The translations under genes were made by a program, and so were the position numbers. The notes under the pieces are model-generated. The model was not told the DNA's origin, did no database searches, and saw nothing but the letters and a program-made list of their open reading frames with translations. From Bacteriovorax stolpii (GTDB lineage: Bacteria; Bdellovibrionota; UBA2428), in assembly GCA_945881775.1 (NCBI GenBank), contig CAMCVE010000015.1, positions 1-62,674 of the forward strand: a DNA stretch of 62,674 bases. Reading direction: 5' to 3'. Below are positions 32,274 through 41,647 of this stretch, one piece after another. Every line of letters starts with the position of its first letter. Within the stretch, counting starts at the first letter, position 1.

Positions 32274-34025
32274 TTACCCCACAAAAAAACTGTCCTGAGG
32301 ATAACGAAAACGCTGGGGAGCGCGCCGTCCGATTCCCGCATACACAAATGTCACAAGTCCTATGCGACCCATGAGCATCAACAAAATCACCACAATTTTT
32401 CCGGAACTGCTCAAATCGGGCGTGGCGTCTAGACTCAAACCGACCGTCGACATCGCAGAGATCACTTCAAAGACAAGCGCCCAAGGATCAATCGACTCCG
32501 TGAGCACCAAAAGAACCGTCGCGACTGAGGCCACAAAACCGTACAAAACAACCCCCGTGACGGCGCGGTGGATGGTCAAATCAGGGATGCTCCGATGAAG
32601 AAATTGAGCCCCCGTGCGCCCCGTGATTGTTGCCCACGCTGTCGCCGCGAGAACACCCAAGGTTGTCGTCTTGATTCCTCCAGCAGTTGACATGGGCCCA
32701 CCGCCCACCACCATCAAAAACATGATCACCAGAACACTCGTCTGACTGAGCTGAGAAACAGGGGTCATATTAAATCCGGCTGTGCGCGATGAAACAGAAT
32801 AAAACAGCGACTGCCAAAATCTTTCTCCTGGGGATAAAGCCGGAGATGTTGAAAAGCTCTGCATCAGAAATATCACGAGAGCCCCACCGACGAGGAGCAC
32901 CGCCGTAACAAGGAGCGTGAGACGAGAATTGACGGAGATATGACTCTTCCAGCGGGTCCGAGTGCACTCCCTCAAGAGCTCAAACAGCAAAGGAAAGCCA
33001 AGCCCACCGACAATAATCAGAAGACATATGACCCCCAAACCCCAAGGAGCAAAGGGAGACTGATCCAAGTTGCCAGTTAAGGTACTAAATCCCGCGTTGC
33101 AGAACGCCGAGACCGAGTGAAAAAGTGCGTGAAAAAATCGATTCTCGAGTCCCGAGGGCAGCGAGAAATAGAGTGCAAAAGTCCCCACGATCTCAAGTGC
33201 GAATGTCAGACTCGTTACCTTAACGACAAACTGAGACATGTTTCCAAAGTCAGGAATGTCGTAGAGCTCCTTACCGACCATCGACTCGTTCAGAGAGAAG
33301 CGTCTGAGCGTTGCCGCGGCGAGTGCCGCCGTGATGGCCACAATTCCCAGGCCTCCGATTTGAATCAATATGAGGACAAGTATCTGCCCGGGAATCGACA
33401 AGACTTCGGCGATATTAATCGAAGCAAGCCCCGTCACAGACAGCGCCGAGACCACCGTGAACGTAGCGTCGATGAGCTTCAATTGCTTGCCGTCGAGCAC
33501 CGCATACGGCAACATCAAAAGCAACGTCGAGCCCATAATCAGTACGATATAGGAGAAGATCAGTCGGCGACCGGAAGTGAGGTCCAAACGACTCAACCAG
33601 CGAGACACCCTCCGCATCGACAACAGCAGCGAACAACTCAGCAGAAACAGCGCGGCGTCTATGTAGTTGTGGTAATGATCAACCCCGCTCATCTTCCAAC
33701 CGGCTTCCCAGCCTTGAGTCCAGCGAGAAATCCGGATCACGAGAAACCCAACGGCAGACCAAACGGCAAACTCACGCAGAATCACCAGCATGCGCTGGGA
33801 CTCTCGAGATTGCACCCACTCCGAAGCCTGCCTTGGAAGCTGGCGAAAGTTTTTTGCGATAAATCCTAGGTACCCACCCACCAGATGCACGATGGAAAAA
33901 ATCGACAGCACGTCGACCACAAGTGGCCATCCCTCGAGCGTTGGGAACAACACGGAATACAGCTGAGCCAACCCTAGGACGAGAATCACCAAGAACTGCT
34001 CCTGGAAGTTGAAGTGACGAAGCAT
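32274..34025 (-). CDS. ktrB: K+ translocating subunit KtrB/TrkH, with a long N-terminal membrane extension
   Basis: KtrB moves K+ (often with Na+) through four M1-P-M2 repeats. Pore segments are visible (TVVSALSVTGLASIN, SVSAFCNAGFSTL, SVSSRTAGFNMTP, VISAMSTVGLSLD). At 583 residues it is about 130 longer than usual KtrB. The extra N-terminal 150 or so residues hold about four membrane spans and an Arg-rich loop. The C-terminus ends RRAPQRFRYPQDSFFVG, close to the family's 'RYPEE' end. The start has no Shine-Dalgarno; TAAGAT ends 10 bp upstream, so the mRNA may be nearly leaderless. Confidence 0.93.
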   Translation of the reverse strand: MLRHFNFQEQFLVILVLGLAQLYSVLFPTLEGWPLVVDVLSIFSIVHLVGGYLGFIAKNFRQLPRQASEWVQSRESQRMLVILREFAVWSAVGFLVIRISRWTQGWEAGWKMSGVDHYHNYIDAALFLLSCSLLLSMRRVSRWLSRLDLTSGRRLIFSYIVLIMGSTLLLMLPYAVLDGKQLKLIDATFTVVSALSVTGLASINIAEVLSIPGQILVLILIQIGGLGIVAITAALAAATLRRFSLNESMVGKELYDIPDFGNMSQFVVKVTSLTFALEIVGTFALYFSLPSGLENRFFHALFHSVSAFCNAGFSTLTGNLDQSPFAPWGLGVICLLIIVGGLGFPLLFELLRECTRTRWKSHISVNSRLTLLVTAVLLVGGALVIFLMQSFSTSPALSPGERFWQSLFYSVSSRTAGFNMTPVSQLSQTSVLVIMFLMVVGGGPMSTAGGIKTTTLGVLAATAWATITGRTGAQFLHRSIPDLTIHRAVTGVVLYGFVASVATVLLVLTESIDPWALVFEVISAMSTVGLSLDATPDLSSSGKIVVILLMLMGRIGLVTFVYAGIGRRAPQRFRYPQDSFFVG

Positions 34026-34035
34026 CTGCTGTGAA

Positions 34036-34063
34036 ATCTTAACTCAAATCCCGCGGTTTCGAA
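34036..34063 (-). promoter_or_regulatory. Predicted ktrBA promoter
   Basis: On the minus strand TTCGAA (34058-34063) and TAAGAT (34036-34041) are 16 bp apart; the -10 ends 10 bp before the ktrB ATG. Confidence 0.35.
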
Positions 34064-34072
34064 GCCCCGAAT

Positions 34073-34100
34073 TTGACCCGGTGTTGCTTTGGGTTATAAG
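34073..34100 (+). promoter_or_regulatory. Promoter of the MalEFGK-type ABC operon
   Basis: TTGACC (34073-34078) and TATAAG (34095-34100) are 16 bp apart, one of the best sigma70 matches in the window. The leader is about 40 bases and carries a good Shine-Dalgarno. Confidence 0.7.
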
Positions 34101-34145
34101 CCTCTTTTGCCAACGAAGGCCCTGACGCAAAGGAGAGACACCTCA

Positions 34146-35417
34146 ATGTCAATATCCAGAAAGCTTCTCTTTACACTCGGTTTTGCCTGCAGCTTCGCCC
34201 CGAGGGCCGCGGAGCAGAAGTCCATCTCCATCGCCTGCGGGGCCGTTGGCATCGAATACGAACTCTGCAAATCTGCGAGCGAGGCCTGGTCCAAAACCAG
34301 CGGCGTGCCCGTCAAACTCGTTTCCACGCCCAACGACACCAACCAAAAGCTCGAGCTTTTCCAGCAGCTCCTGAGCGCCCAATCAGCAGACATCGACGTC
34401 TTCATGGTGGACGTCGTATGGCCCGGGATTCTTGGGCAGCACTTCGAAGATTTGAGCGGCTACCTGCCGACCGCCGAGAAGAACGCGCATTTCGACAACC
34501 TGATCGCCAATGACACAGTTGGGGGACGCTGGGTGGCTTTGCCCTGGTACGTCGACACCGGCGTCATGTACTATCGTGCAGATCTATTGAAGAAATACAA
34601 CCTCGACGTCCCTCAGACGTGGCAAGAACTGACTTCGGCGGCCAAAAAGATCCAAGAGGGCGAGAAAAAAACTGACTCGAAATTCGTCGGCTTCGTCTTT
34701 CAAGGCAAAGCTTACGAGGGCCTGACCTGCAATGTCCTCGAGTGGATAAGTTCCTTTGGTGGAACAGATTTCGTCGATGGCTCTGGAAAAGTGCTCGCAA
34801 ACAACCCCAAGAACATCGAAGCTCTCGAGCTCGCAGCAACCTGGATTGGTGGCATCGCCCCAAAGGGCGTCCTCAACTACGCCGAAGAAGAGGCGCGCGG
34901 TGTCTTCCAGTCGGGCGGCGCGGCCTTTATGCGCAATTGGCCCTACGCCTACACGCTTCTCAACTCCAAAAACAGTCCTGTCCTGGGCAAAGTTGGCGTG
35001 ATGCCCACGCCAAAAGGCGGACAAGATGGACGACACACTCCCGTGCTCGGCGGGTGGCACCTGGCCGTCTCAAAATATTCAAAACACAAGCCCGAAGCCG
35101 TCTCGCTCATTCGCTATCTCGCCAGTGAATCCGTCCAACGAGGACGCATCCAACACGGATTCTTCCCCACCCTCAAATCCCTCTACGCCGACAAAAAAGT
35201 GCTCGCATCGAGCCCGCTCTTCGGCGTTCTCGCGAAATCCCTTGCCACAGCTGTCGCCCGCCCTTCGCGCGCGACAGGCGCGCAGTACAACCGCGTCTCA
35301 AACGAAATCTGGAACACCACCTTCTCCATCCTCAGCGGCAAGGAAAAAGCTGAAGACGGCCTCAAAGCCCTCGACAAAAAGCTCGTCCGCGTGAGCCGTG
35401 GGGGAAAGTGGAACTGA
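34146..35417 (+). CDS. ABC sugar transporter, periplasmic substrate-binding protein
   Basis: The 423-residue protein is a family 1 (MalE-like) extracellular binding protein: a signal peptide, then SISIACGAVGIEYELC, ADIDVFMVDVVWPGILG, LPWYVDTGVMYYRADLLKKY (the typical hinge segment) and GWHLAVSKYSKHKPEA. The overall pattern is nearest to trehalose/maltose-type (ThuE/LpqY-like) proteins, but the sugar cannot be read from the sequence. I start at ATG 34146, with AGGAGAG 8 bp upstream, rather than 34089. It is first in an operon with two permeases and an ATPase. Confidence 0.9.
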   Translation: MSISRKLLFTLGFACSFAPRAAEQKSISIACGAVGIEYELCKSASEAWSKTSGVPVKLVSTPNDTNQKLELFQQLLSAQSADIDVFMVDVVWPGILGQHFEDLSGYLPTAEKNAHFDNLIANDTVGGRWVALPWYVDTGVMYYRADLLKKYNLDVPQTWQELTSAAKKIQEGEKKTDSKFVGFVFQGKAYEGLTCNVLEWISSFGGTDFVDGSGKVLANNPKNIEALELAATWIGGIAPKGVLNYAEEEARGVFQSGGAAFMRNWPYAYTLLNSKNSPVLGKVGVMPTPKGGQDGRHTPVLGGWHLAVSKYSKHKPEAVSLIRYLASESVQRGRIQHGFFPTLKSLYADKKVLASSPLFGVLAKSLATAVARPSRATGAQYNRVSNEIWNTTFSILSGKEKAEDGLKALDKKLVRVSRGGKWN

Positions 35418-35421
35418 GCCC

Positions 35422-36333
35422 ATGACAAAAGACCACGCCCTCACCGAGCGTCATAGAACAGCTTATCTCTTTCTTCTACCGAGCTTGATTCTGCTGACCC
35501 TCGTTGCGGCGTGGCCACTGCTTCGAACGATATGGCTTGCTTTCACGGATGCCACGCTCTCGAATCCTGATATAAACTGGGTGGGCCTCGAGAATTTCAA
35601 AGGCGTGCTCTCGGATCCTGACTGGTGGCACTCCGTCCGCAACACACTCACCTTCACTTTTATTTCGGTTGGGCTGGAAACTTTGCTTGGCCTAGGAATC
35701 GCCCTCTTGCTGCACCGAGAGTTCTTTGGGCGCGGTATTCTCAGAGCCGCCGTGATGGTGCCTTGGGCCATTCCCACAGTTGTCTCAGCCAAGATGTGGT
35801 CGTGGATGTTCAACGACAACTACGGCGTCATCAACAATATCCTCCAGAAGCTCGGCGTGATCGATGGACCTCTGGCTTGGATGGCCGACAATCCTGCCTT
35901 ATCCATGGCCGCCGTTGTGATTGTAGACGTCTGGAAGACCACACCTTTCATGACTCTCCTTATCCTGGCCGGCATTCAGAGCATTCCCCTTCAGGTCTAC
36001 CAGTCCGCAGCAGTCGATGGAGCCAGTGGCTTCAGAACTTTCTGGAAGATCACTCTGCCCCTCATCAAGCCTGCCCTTGTCGTTGCAGTTGTTTTCAGGT
36101 GCCTCGACGCGCTTCGAATTTTTGACCTGATCTTTATCATGACCAACAACTCCAACGATACGGCAACAATGTCGGTTTACGCCCGCAACAACATGATCGC
36201 CTTTGGAGACCTCGGATATGGATCTGCGGCCTCGACACTTGTCTTTGCGTTCATCGCAATTTTTACCGTGATCTACGTTCAGTTCTCTCGACTGAACCTT
36301 GTGGGAGGCTCCAGTGAGAAGGTCTCGCTTTGA
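35422..36333 (+). CDS. ABC sugar transporter permease (MalF-like)
   Basis: This inner-membrane permease has six predicted spans, starting with FLLPSLILLTLVAAWPLL. The EAA loop contacting the ATPase is visible as QSAAVDGASGFRTFWKITLPLI. At about 303 residues it is the short MalF type without the large periplasmic domain. It starts 4 bp after the binding-protein stop, and its end overlaps the next permease by 20 bp, indicating a tight operon. Confidence 0.93.
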   Translation: MTKDHALTERHRTAYLFLLPSLILLTLVAAWPLLRTIWLAFTDATLSNPDINWVGLENFKGVLSDPDWWHSVRNTLTFTFISVGLETLLGLGIALLLHREFFGRGILRAAVMVPWAIPTVVSAKMWSWMFNDNYGVINNILQKLGVIDGPLAWMADNPALSMAAVVIVDVWKTTPFMTLLILAGIQSIPLQVYQSAAVDGASGFRTFWKITLPLIKPALVVAVVFRCLDALRIFDLIFIMTNNSNDTATMSVYARNNMIAFGDLGYGSAASTLVFAFIAIFTVIYVQFSRLNLVGGSSEKVSL

Positions 36334-37144
36334 GAGTTTCATGCTCTGGCTTTTTGTCATCGTGGTAAGTGCGTTCTCGCTCTTTCCCTTCTACTGGGCC
36401 ATCGTTAGCTCCCTGAAAGATCCTTCGACGATGTTCCAAGTCGAGTACTGGCCCAGCGCGCTCGAGTGGTCCAACTACAGCTCGATCTTCAAAGAGCAAC
36501 CCTTCGGTAAAAATATCTGGAATTCGATTCTCGTCGCCACAAGCACCGTTCTACTGTGCCTCTTTGTCGGCGTGCTCGCAGCTTACTCTCTGGCGCGTGT
36601 CGAATTCCGAGGACGAGGCCTGCTTCTGGCGCTAATTCTCGCCGTCTCCATGTTCCCACAAGTAGCCGTTCTCTCGGGAATGTTTGAGCTGGTGAAATCC
36701 ATGGGGCTCTACAACAGCTGGGGCGGACTCACTCTGTCCTACATGATCTTTACCCTTCCATTTACAATCTGGCTTCTCACCACATTTATGCGACAACTTC
36801 CTCGCGAGTTGGAGCAGGCCGCGATTGTCGACGGTGCCTCATCATGGACTGTTCTGTACCGCGTTTTCCTGCCTCTGATGGGTCCCTCGCTCGTCACCAC
36901 GGGACTGCTTTCGTTTATTGCGGCGTGGAACGAATTCCTTTTTGCACTCACTTTCACCCTCACGGCAGACGCTCGTACCGTCCCTGTCGCCATTGGTCTC
37001 ATTAGCGGCGCGAGCTCGTTTGAGAGTCCCTGGGGACGCATCATGGCTGCTTCCGTCATCGTGACCGTACCTCTTGTGGTTCTTGTTCTTATTTTTCAGA
37101 AAAGCATTGTGTCGGGCCTCACAGCCGGCGCCGTTAAGGAGTGA
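36314..37144 (+). CDS. ABC sugar transporter permease (MalG-like)
   Basis: The second permease has six spans and the EAA loop ELEQAAIVDGASSWTVLYRVFLPLMGP. I chose GTG 36314 (276 residues), which has GGGAGG 5 bp upstream, rather than a TTG at 36299. It overlaps the end of the MalF-like gene and is 3 bp ahead of the ATPase gene. It forms the membrane channel with the preceding permease. Confidence 0.93.
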   Translation: MRRSRFESFMLWLFVIVVSAFSLFPFYWAIVSSLKDPSTMFQVEYWPSALEWSNYSSIFKEQPFGKNIWNSILVATSTVLLCLFVGVLAAYSLARVEFRGRGLLLALILAVSMFPQVAVLSGMFELVKSMGLYNSWGGLTLSYMIFTLPFTIWLLTTFMRQLPRELEQAAIVDGASSWTVLYRVFLPLMGPSLVTTGLLSFIAAWNEFLFALTFTLTADARTVPVAIGLISGASSFESPWGRIMAASVIVTVPLVVLVLIFQKSIVSGLTAGAVKE

Positions 37145-37147
37145 TTC

Positions 37148-38242
37148 ATGTCTGAAGTTGTTTTCGAGAACGTCACCAAGATCTACAGCGGCAAGACCAC
37201 CATCATCCCAAAAATCAATCTACGTCTTCCCGCCAATGAGCTCACCGTTTTTGTCGGACCATCGGGTTGCGGCAAGTCGACACTGCTAAAACTCATCGCA
37301 GGTCTCGAAGAGACGACCGACGGCAAGATCACGATCGGCGGACGCGATGTCACCTACGCTCCACCCGCAAAACGCGGTATCGCAATGGTTTTTCAATCTT
37401 ACGCACTCTATCCGCATATGACCGTTTTTGAGAACATGGCTTTTGCACTGCAGATCGCCAAGTCGAGCAAAGAGGAAATCCGCAACCGCGTTTCGGAAGT
37501 TGCAAGAATTCTGCAACTCGGACCCCTTCTGGACCGCAAACCGCGCCAACTCTCTGGAGGACAGCGCCAGCGTGTGGCGATCGGTCGAGCGCTCGTGCGC
37601 AATCCAGATGTCTTTCTCCTCGATGAACCACTCTCAAATTTGGATGCTGCCCTGCGCGTAGACATGCGGATCGAGATCGCCAAAATTCGCCAAAGTTTGA
37701 ATGCGACCATGGTCTACGTCACCCACGACCAGGTCGAAGCCATGACCCTTGCGGATAACATCGTTGTGCTGCGCGCCGGTGTCGTGGAGCAGATGGGCCC
37801 CCCGCTTGAGATCTATCACAAGCCCGTCAACAAGTTCGTGGCGGGCTTTCTTGGATCACCTTCGATGAATTTTATTGAGGCCAAGATCGAGTCTGTCCAA
37901 GGAGATATCGTGCAGATCGGTGGAGAAGGATTCGCAAAGACTCTCGCTGCTAAGGTGAAACCAGGAGCGTTCAAGTCGGGAGACAGAGCTCTTCTCGGGA
38001 TCCGACCTGAACATCTCTCGATCGAATCAGACGGAGAGCTTCAGTTTGTGACCTCGTTGCAAGAACAACTGGGTGATCACGCCCTTATCTACGGAAGCGT
38101 CGGCGCCTCCAAGTGCACGATCAAGACTTCGCCCACTCGCGCCTTTAAGGCTGGAGAAAGTCTCTCTCTCAAGGTGCAGGCCGACGAGGTCCACGTCTTC
38201 GACGCATCCGAGAAAAACGTCGTTGTGTTTGAGGCGCGCTAA
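37148..38242 (+). CDS. ABC sugar transporter ATPase (MalK/UgpC-like)
   Basis: The 364-residue ATPase powers the importer. Walker A GPSGCGKST is near residue 38, the Q-loop is VFQSYALYPHM, the signature LSGGQRQRVAIGRAL is near 135, and Walker B is DVFLLDEPLSNLDA. A C-terminal TOBE/regulatory domain (ALLGIRPEHLSIE) of about 120 residues is the MalK type. Because MalK-type ATPases are often shared between sugar importers, it may serve others in the genome. It is the last gene of the operon; no sugar hydrolase or regulator accompanies it. Confidence 0.95.
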   Translation: MSEVVFENVTKIYSGKTTIIPKINLRLPANELTVFVGPSGCGKSTLLKLIAGLEETTDGKITIGGRDVTYAPPAKRGIAMVFQSYALYPHMTVFENMAFALQIAKSSKEEIRNRVSEVARILQLGPLLDRKPRQLSGGQRQRVAIGRALVRNPDVFLLDEPLSNLDAALRVDMRIEIAKIRQSLNATMVYVTHDQVEAMTLADNIVVLRAGVVEQMGPPLEIYHKPVNKFVAGFLGSPSMNFIEAKIESVQGDIVQIGGEGFAKTLAAKVKPGAFKSGDRALLGIRPEHLSIESDGELQFVTSLQEQLGDHALIYGSVGASKCTIKTSPTRAFKAGESLSLKVQADEVHVFDASEKNVVVFEAR

Positions 38243-38283
38243 GCGCCCGAAGATTTAGACTCAGACCTGAGATGTCGTGGCTT

Positions 38284-39066
38284 CTAAGGTGTCTTCACGG
38301 CGGCAGGCGCCGGCGCGGGATTTTTCAAAAATTGGGTGAGCGCCATGAAGGCACTGAGCCCCTCTGGACTTCGTTTTTTGAGGAAGACTTTCCCTAGAAT
38401 CTGACGCACTTCATGCCCGGCGGGATCAAAGGTGAAATAGAGTGGCTTAACGGCGGCTCGGACAAGAAAGTTTGTCGGCGCCATTTGGAGTGAGATCGCA
38501 GGTCTCCCCTCGAAAATCTTGTCTTTGTTTTTCTCGAGCCCAAAATTGAAACTCTTGGCCATGTACGGAACAGCCAGGTGAAAGCGTTCTTTTTTTCCTG
38601 AGCTCCAAGAAGCAGCATGGAGTTCGATAAATCGAGGAATCATGGGCCCTACAAGGAAAGGCTCCTCGAGATTTTCAACAGTCTCTTTCCATTTCTTCTC
38701 TTTAAAATAGCGATAGAAAATCTTCTTCTGCACTCGATCGACGGTGATCGATCCCTTCTCATCCATCTGCAGATGAGTGACATCGTAGGAGATCATGTGT
38801 CTACCGTCGGCGTCGGTCGTGAGCACTTCGCGAAAGGCATCTTGTTTGGTCTCGCGGTCCACGAATCGTGTCCGAGTGACCTTGAGATCCTGTCCGTCGG
38901 GCGCCTTCTTGTGTTCCACGACTTCGAAGTAGTCAAAGAGGATCTCAGTCTTGCCTTGTTCGCTGACCAAAGCCTGCGGAGCGCCTGACTCGGCACGAGC
39001 GAGGGCCGATGCGGCTAGCGAAATCGCTAAAACACAAATCTGAAAAGGCCTTCTCATCGGAAACAT
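38284..39066 (-). CDS. Unrecognised secreted protein
   Basis: The protein (260 residues from ATG 39066) has a signal peptide (MFPMRRPFQICVLAISLAAS) and a soluble remainder rich in beta-strand and charged residues, with a Pro/Ala-rich tail. It has no Cys and no motif I recognise. It lies 50 bp downstream of the double Ddl-like gene on the same strand and may be co-transcribed. GAGAGGG stands just before the ATG. Confidence 0.75.
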   Translation of the reverse strand: MFPMRRPFQICVLAISLAASALARAESGAPQALVSEQGKTEILFDYFEVVEHKKAPDGQDLKVTRTRFVDRETKQDAFREVLTTDADGRHMISYDVTHLQMDEKGSITVDRVQKKIFYRYFKEKKWKETVENLEEPFLVGPMIPRFIELHAASWSSGKKERFHLAVPYMAKSFNFGLEKNKDKIFEGRPAISLQMAPTNFLVRAAVKPLYFTFDPAGHEVRQILGKVFLKKRSPEGLSAFMALTQFLKNPAPAPAAVKTP

Positions 39067-39116
39067 AGCCCTCTCGTTTCGGAACACCCGAAGCCGGGCT
39101 TTAACTTTACAAAAGC

Positions 39117-41153
39117 TTAATCTTGGCGACGCTTCTCTCGCCAGCGCCTTATAGCTGGGCTGAGGAGCTCAGCGATGAGCGTGGTGTAGTCCATACCCAC
39201 AGAATCGCTGATCAGACACAGATCCGACCATTTAGGTGTGAGCCCAGGCAAAGGATTGCATTCGATAAAGCACGCCTTCCCCTCCGCATTGAGCCGCACA
39301 TCGATGCGCGCAAAGTCTCGACACCCCAAAGCAGAAAATGCGTCACGGGCCACTTGTTCGACATCTTTACGAAGAGCGTCGCTCATTTGAGCGGGAGCTT
39401 GGTTTTCGATCTCGCCTCGCGGATCGAGCTTGTACTCGTAGGAGTAGACCGGATACGGAGTTTTGATCTTGTCGGTGCGATACACGATCTCCATCGGTGG
39501 GAGCACACGCGGACGACTCTCACCAATCAAAGCCACGGTAAACTCACGACCGGGCAAGAACTCCTCTACAAGCGCCCCTTGGTTGTAGCGACCAAGCACG
39601 AGTGAGACAAGTTCCCTGAGCTCCATCTCATTGGTTGCGACACTGGTGCTGAGAACACCTTTGGAGCTACCTTCAGCGACGGGTTTCACAATGAGAGGGA
39701 AATTCAAGTCCTTCTCGAGTTTGTCTCGACTCGATAGAAAGAGTTGTCCGCGGGCAGTGGCAACTCCACTGGCACGCACCACCCGTTTCGCGATTCCTTT
39801 GTCGAGAGCTAGCGCAAGTGTTGCGGGGTCAGAACCCGTGTAGGGAATATCGAGCAATTCTAGAAGTGCGGGGACTTGAGCTTCACGGTTGCGACCCTTG
39901 ATACCTTCGGCGATATTAAACACCACATCAAGATCCGTCGACCCCAAGCGCACCGGCAAATCTGGCGTTGCCTCAAGTTCAATCACCTCGTGTCCCAAAG
40001 ACTTAAGCGCCTGACTGATGGCTTCGATGGTTTTGGGAGAATCGTATTCGGCTTCCTGATCGGTCTTGTAGTCATCGCCGGGAATAATGCGTTTGAGGTT
40101 GTAGGTAAAACCGACGCGAATATTTTTTCGAACTTTACGTGGAGCCTGCGATCGCTTGTCGAGCCCCGCGCGCTTAAGAGCACTTTTTAGGATGGCCCCT
40201 AAAGTCTCCTCGACACTCGCCAGACCCGCGCGCTCAGCCGCCATATAAATGCCCGCACCAGGCTCAAGACTCGGCAGCGCGTTGACCTCAATGAAATAAA
40301 CAGCACCACTCGGAGTCACACGAAAATCAAGCCGACCAAAATCTCGGATCCCAAGAACCTTCACGATCTTAAGTGAGAGCTGCTGCAACTCTTTCTCAAC
40401 TTCTTCATCGAGTACAGCGGGGCAACGCACACTCACGGCGTCACTTTCGGTGTTCTTCAGAGCGTAGTCATAGATGTTGTACTTGCGCGCAGACAGTGCC
40501 GCTTCGCCAAAAACATACTCAACAGGAGTCAAGACGCCTTCATAGGGAGTCGCCAGGCCTTCGATGTAGGGGACCGTCACATCGCGCCCCTCGATGTACT
40601 CTTCAACGAGAACACCTGTCGGATATTTCTTAAGAAGCTCTTTGAGGCGCAGCTGAAAAGCGTCCTCATTTTCGACGACACTGTCCTGCGTGATTCCTTT
40701 TGAGCTTCCTTCGAAGTTGGGCTTCAATATCAAAGGAAAGCGCAAATCCAGGCGCTTGAGTCGCCGAGCGGACTGCAAGAGAACCGAGCGAGGTGTGGGA
40801 ATTCCTGACTCGCGCAGCACTCGCTTTGTCATGTCTTTGTCGAGAGTGAGCGTGCACACATAGGCGTCAGATCCCGTAAAGGGCAAGGAGAGCTGCTCAA
40901 AGACCGACGGATAAAACGCCTCGCGGTAGCGTCCCGCGTGGCCTTCGGACGTGTTGAAGACCAAATCAGGTTGCAAGGCCTCCAGACGAGCGATCACTCG
41001 CGAGGGAGGTCCCGAGACTTCGACGAGCTGAACCTCGTGTCCGAGAGACCTCAGAGCACCTGCGAGCGCGTTAACGGTCTCAGGGGTGTCGAACTCCGCC
41101 TCGAGTTCGGAGTCGCTCGTTTTGAGATTGTGCGTGAAGGCGATCTTCAGCAT
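39117..41153 (-). CDS. Double ATP-grasp protein: two tandem D-Ala-D-Ala ligase-like modules
   Basis: The 678-residue protein contains two full Ddl-like halves (about 1-330 and 345-678). Each starts IAFTHNLK/VGFTYNLK, then has an LDVVFNIAEG-type loop, PFTGSD/PYTGSD, TLxLDKxxxKRVxRxSGV, the ATP-grasp strand FPLILKPNFEGSSKG / FPLIVKPVAEGSSKG, and the metal-binding end FIEVNALPSLEPGAG / FIECNPLPGLTPKWS. Both active sites look intact. Normal Ddl has about 310-350 residues and one module. Ddl joins two D-alanines; the product here could be D-Ala-D-Ala, another dipeptide, or two successive ligations. There is no signal peptide. It follows the cupredoxin gene by 6 bp. Confidence 0.85.
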   Translation of the reverse strand: MLKIAFTHNLKTSDSELEAEFDTPETVNALAGALRSLGHEVQLVEVSGPPSRVIARLEALQPDLVFNTSEGHAGRYREAFYPSVFEQLSLPFTGSDAYVCTLTLDKDMTKRVLRESGIPTPRSVLLQSARRLKRLDLRFPLILKPNFEGSSKGITQDSVVENEDAFQLRLKELLKKYPTGVLVEEYIEGRDVTVPYIEGLATPYEGVLTPVEYVFGEAALSARKYNIYDYALKNTESDAVSVRCPAVLDEEVEKELQQLSLKIVKVLGIRDFGRLDFRVTPSGAVYFIEVNALPSLEPGAGIYMAAERAGLASVEETLGAILKSALKRAGLDKRSQAPRKVRKNIRVGFTYNLKRIIPGDDYKTDQEAEYDSPKTIEAISQALKSLGHEVIELEATPDLPVRLGSTDLDVVFNIAEGIKGRNREAQVPALLELLDIPYTGSDPATLALALDKGIAKRVVRASGVATARGQLFLSSRDKLEKDLNFPLIVKPVAEGSSKGVLSTSVATNEMELRELVSLVLGRYNQGALVEEFLPGREFTVALIGESRPRVLPPMEIVYRTDKIKTPYPVYSYEYKLDPRGEIENQAPAQMSDALRKDVEQVARDAFSALGCRDFARIDVRLNAEGKACFIECNPLPGLTPKWSDLCLISDSVGMDYTTLIAELLSPAIRRWREKRRQD

Positions 41154-41159
41154 GGTCGC

Positions 41160-41555
41160 TTACTTTTTCTTCACTTCTGATTTCTTAGCGGGAGTAGGGG
41201 CGCCTACCACAACAAGCGTGGCGCCCACGTGACCCGGATGGAAATGACAACGGATCGGATATTCACCAGGCTTCAGATCTGCGGGGACCTTCACTTCCAC
41301 AGAAACGTGCTCGCCACGATTGACCTGCTGACGAAGACCGACCGCAGCAATCTCAACGCCATGAAACGCGAAGCCCTCAGGAAGATCGTGCTTCATATCG
41401 AGTTTAAATGTTTCTCCTTGAACGACCTCAATGCGCTCAGGCAACCAATGTGTTTTGCCAGCGACCGCCTCAGCCTTGAGTTTGACGACGCGCGCCTCAG
41501 AATGAGCCATAAGAGAAACAGACCCAAGAACAAAAGCCATAAGATAACGTTTCAT
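41160..41555 (-). CDS. Secreted cupredoxin-like protein
   Basis: The 131-residue protein has a signal peptide (MKRYLMAFVLGSVSLMAHSEA) and a small beta-sandwich domain. Probable type I copper ligands are His in GFAFHGVEI and the Cys-His cluster in IRCHFHPGHVGATLVV; the usual axial Met is not obvious and may be His. It ends in a Lys-rich tail. Such proteins shuttle electrons or hold copper in the periplasm. I start at ATG 41555, with AGGAGG 4 bp upstream. It precedes the double Ddl-like gene by 6 bp, an odd partner. Confidence 0.75.
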   Translation of the reverse strand: MKRYLMAFVLGSVSLMAHSEARVVKLKAEAVAGKTHWLPERIEVVQGETFKLDMKHDLPEGFAFHGVEIAAVGLRQQVNRGEHVSVEVKVPADLKPGEYPIRCHFHPGHVGATLVVVGAPTPAKKSEVKKK

Positions 41556-41612
41556 AAATCCTCCTAGTATTGCCCTGCTCATGATAGCCCTGGCTCCAGG
41601 CGATGCAACGTC

Positions 41613-41640
41613 TTGTCGCGCTCTCTCGGGTGCGTTAAAG
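41613..41640 (+). promoter_or_regulatory. Predicted promoter of the 2OG oxygenase gene (leaderless spacing)
   Basis: TTGTCG (41613-41618) and TTAAAG (41635-41640) are 16 bp apart. The -10 ends exactly 7 bp before GTG 41648. Confidence 0.45.
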
Positions 41641-41647
41641 TTGCAGA

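Noticed and set aside
33117-33869. 250-codon open frame on the plus strand
   Set aside because: Antisense to ktrB; its Arg/His/Gln-rich translation mirrors hydrophobic codons on the other strand.
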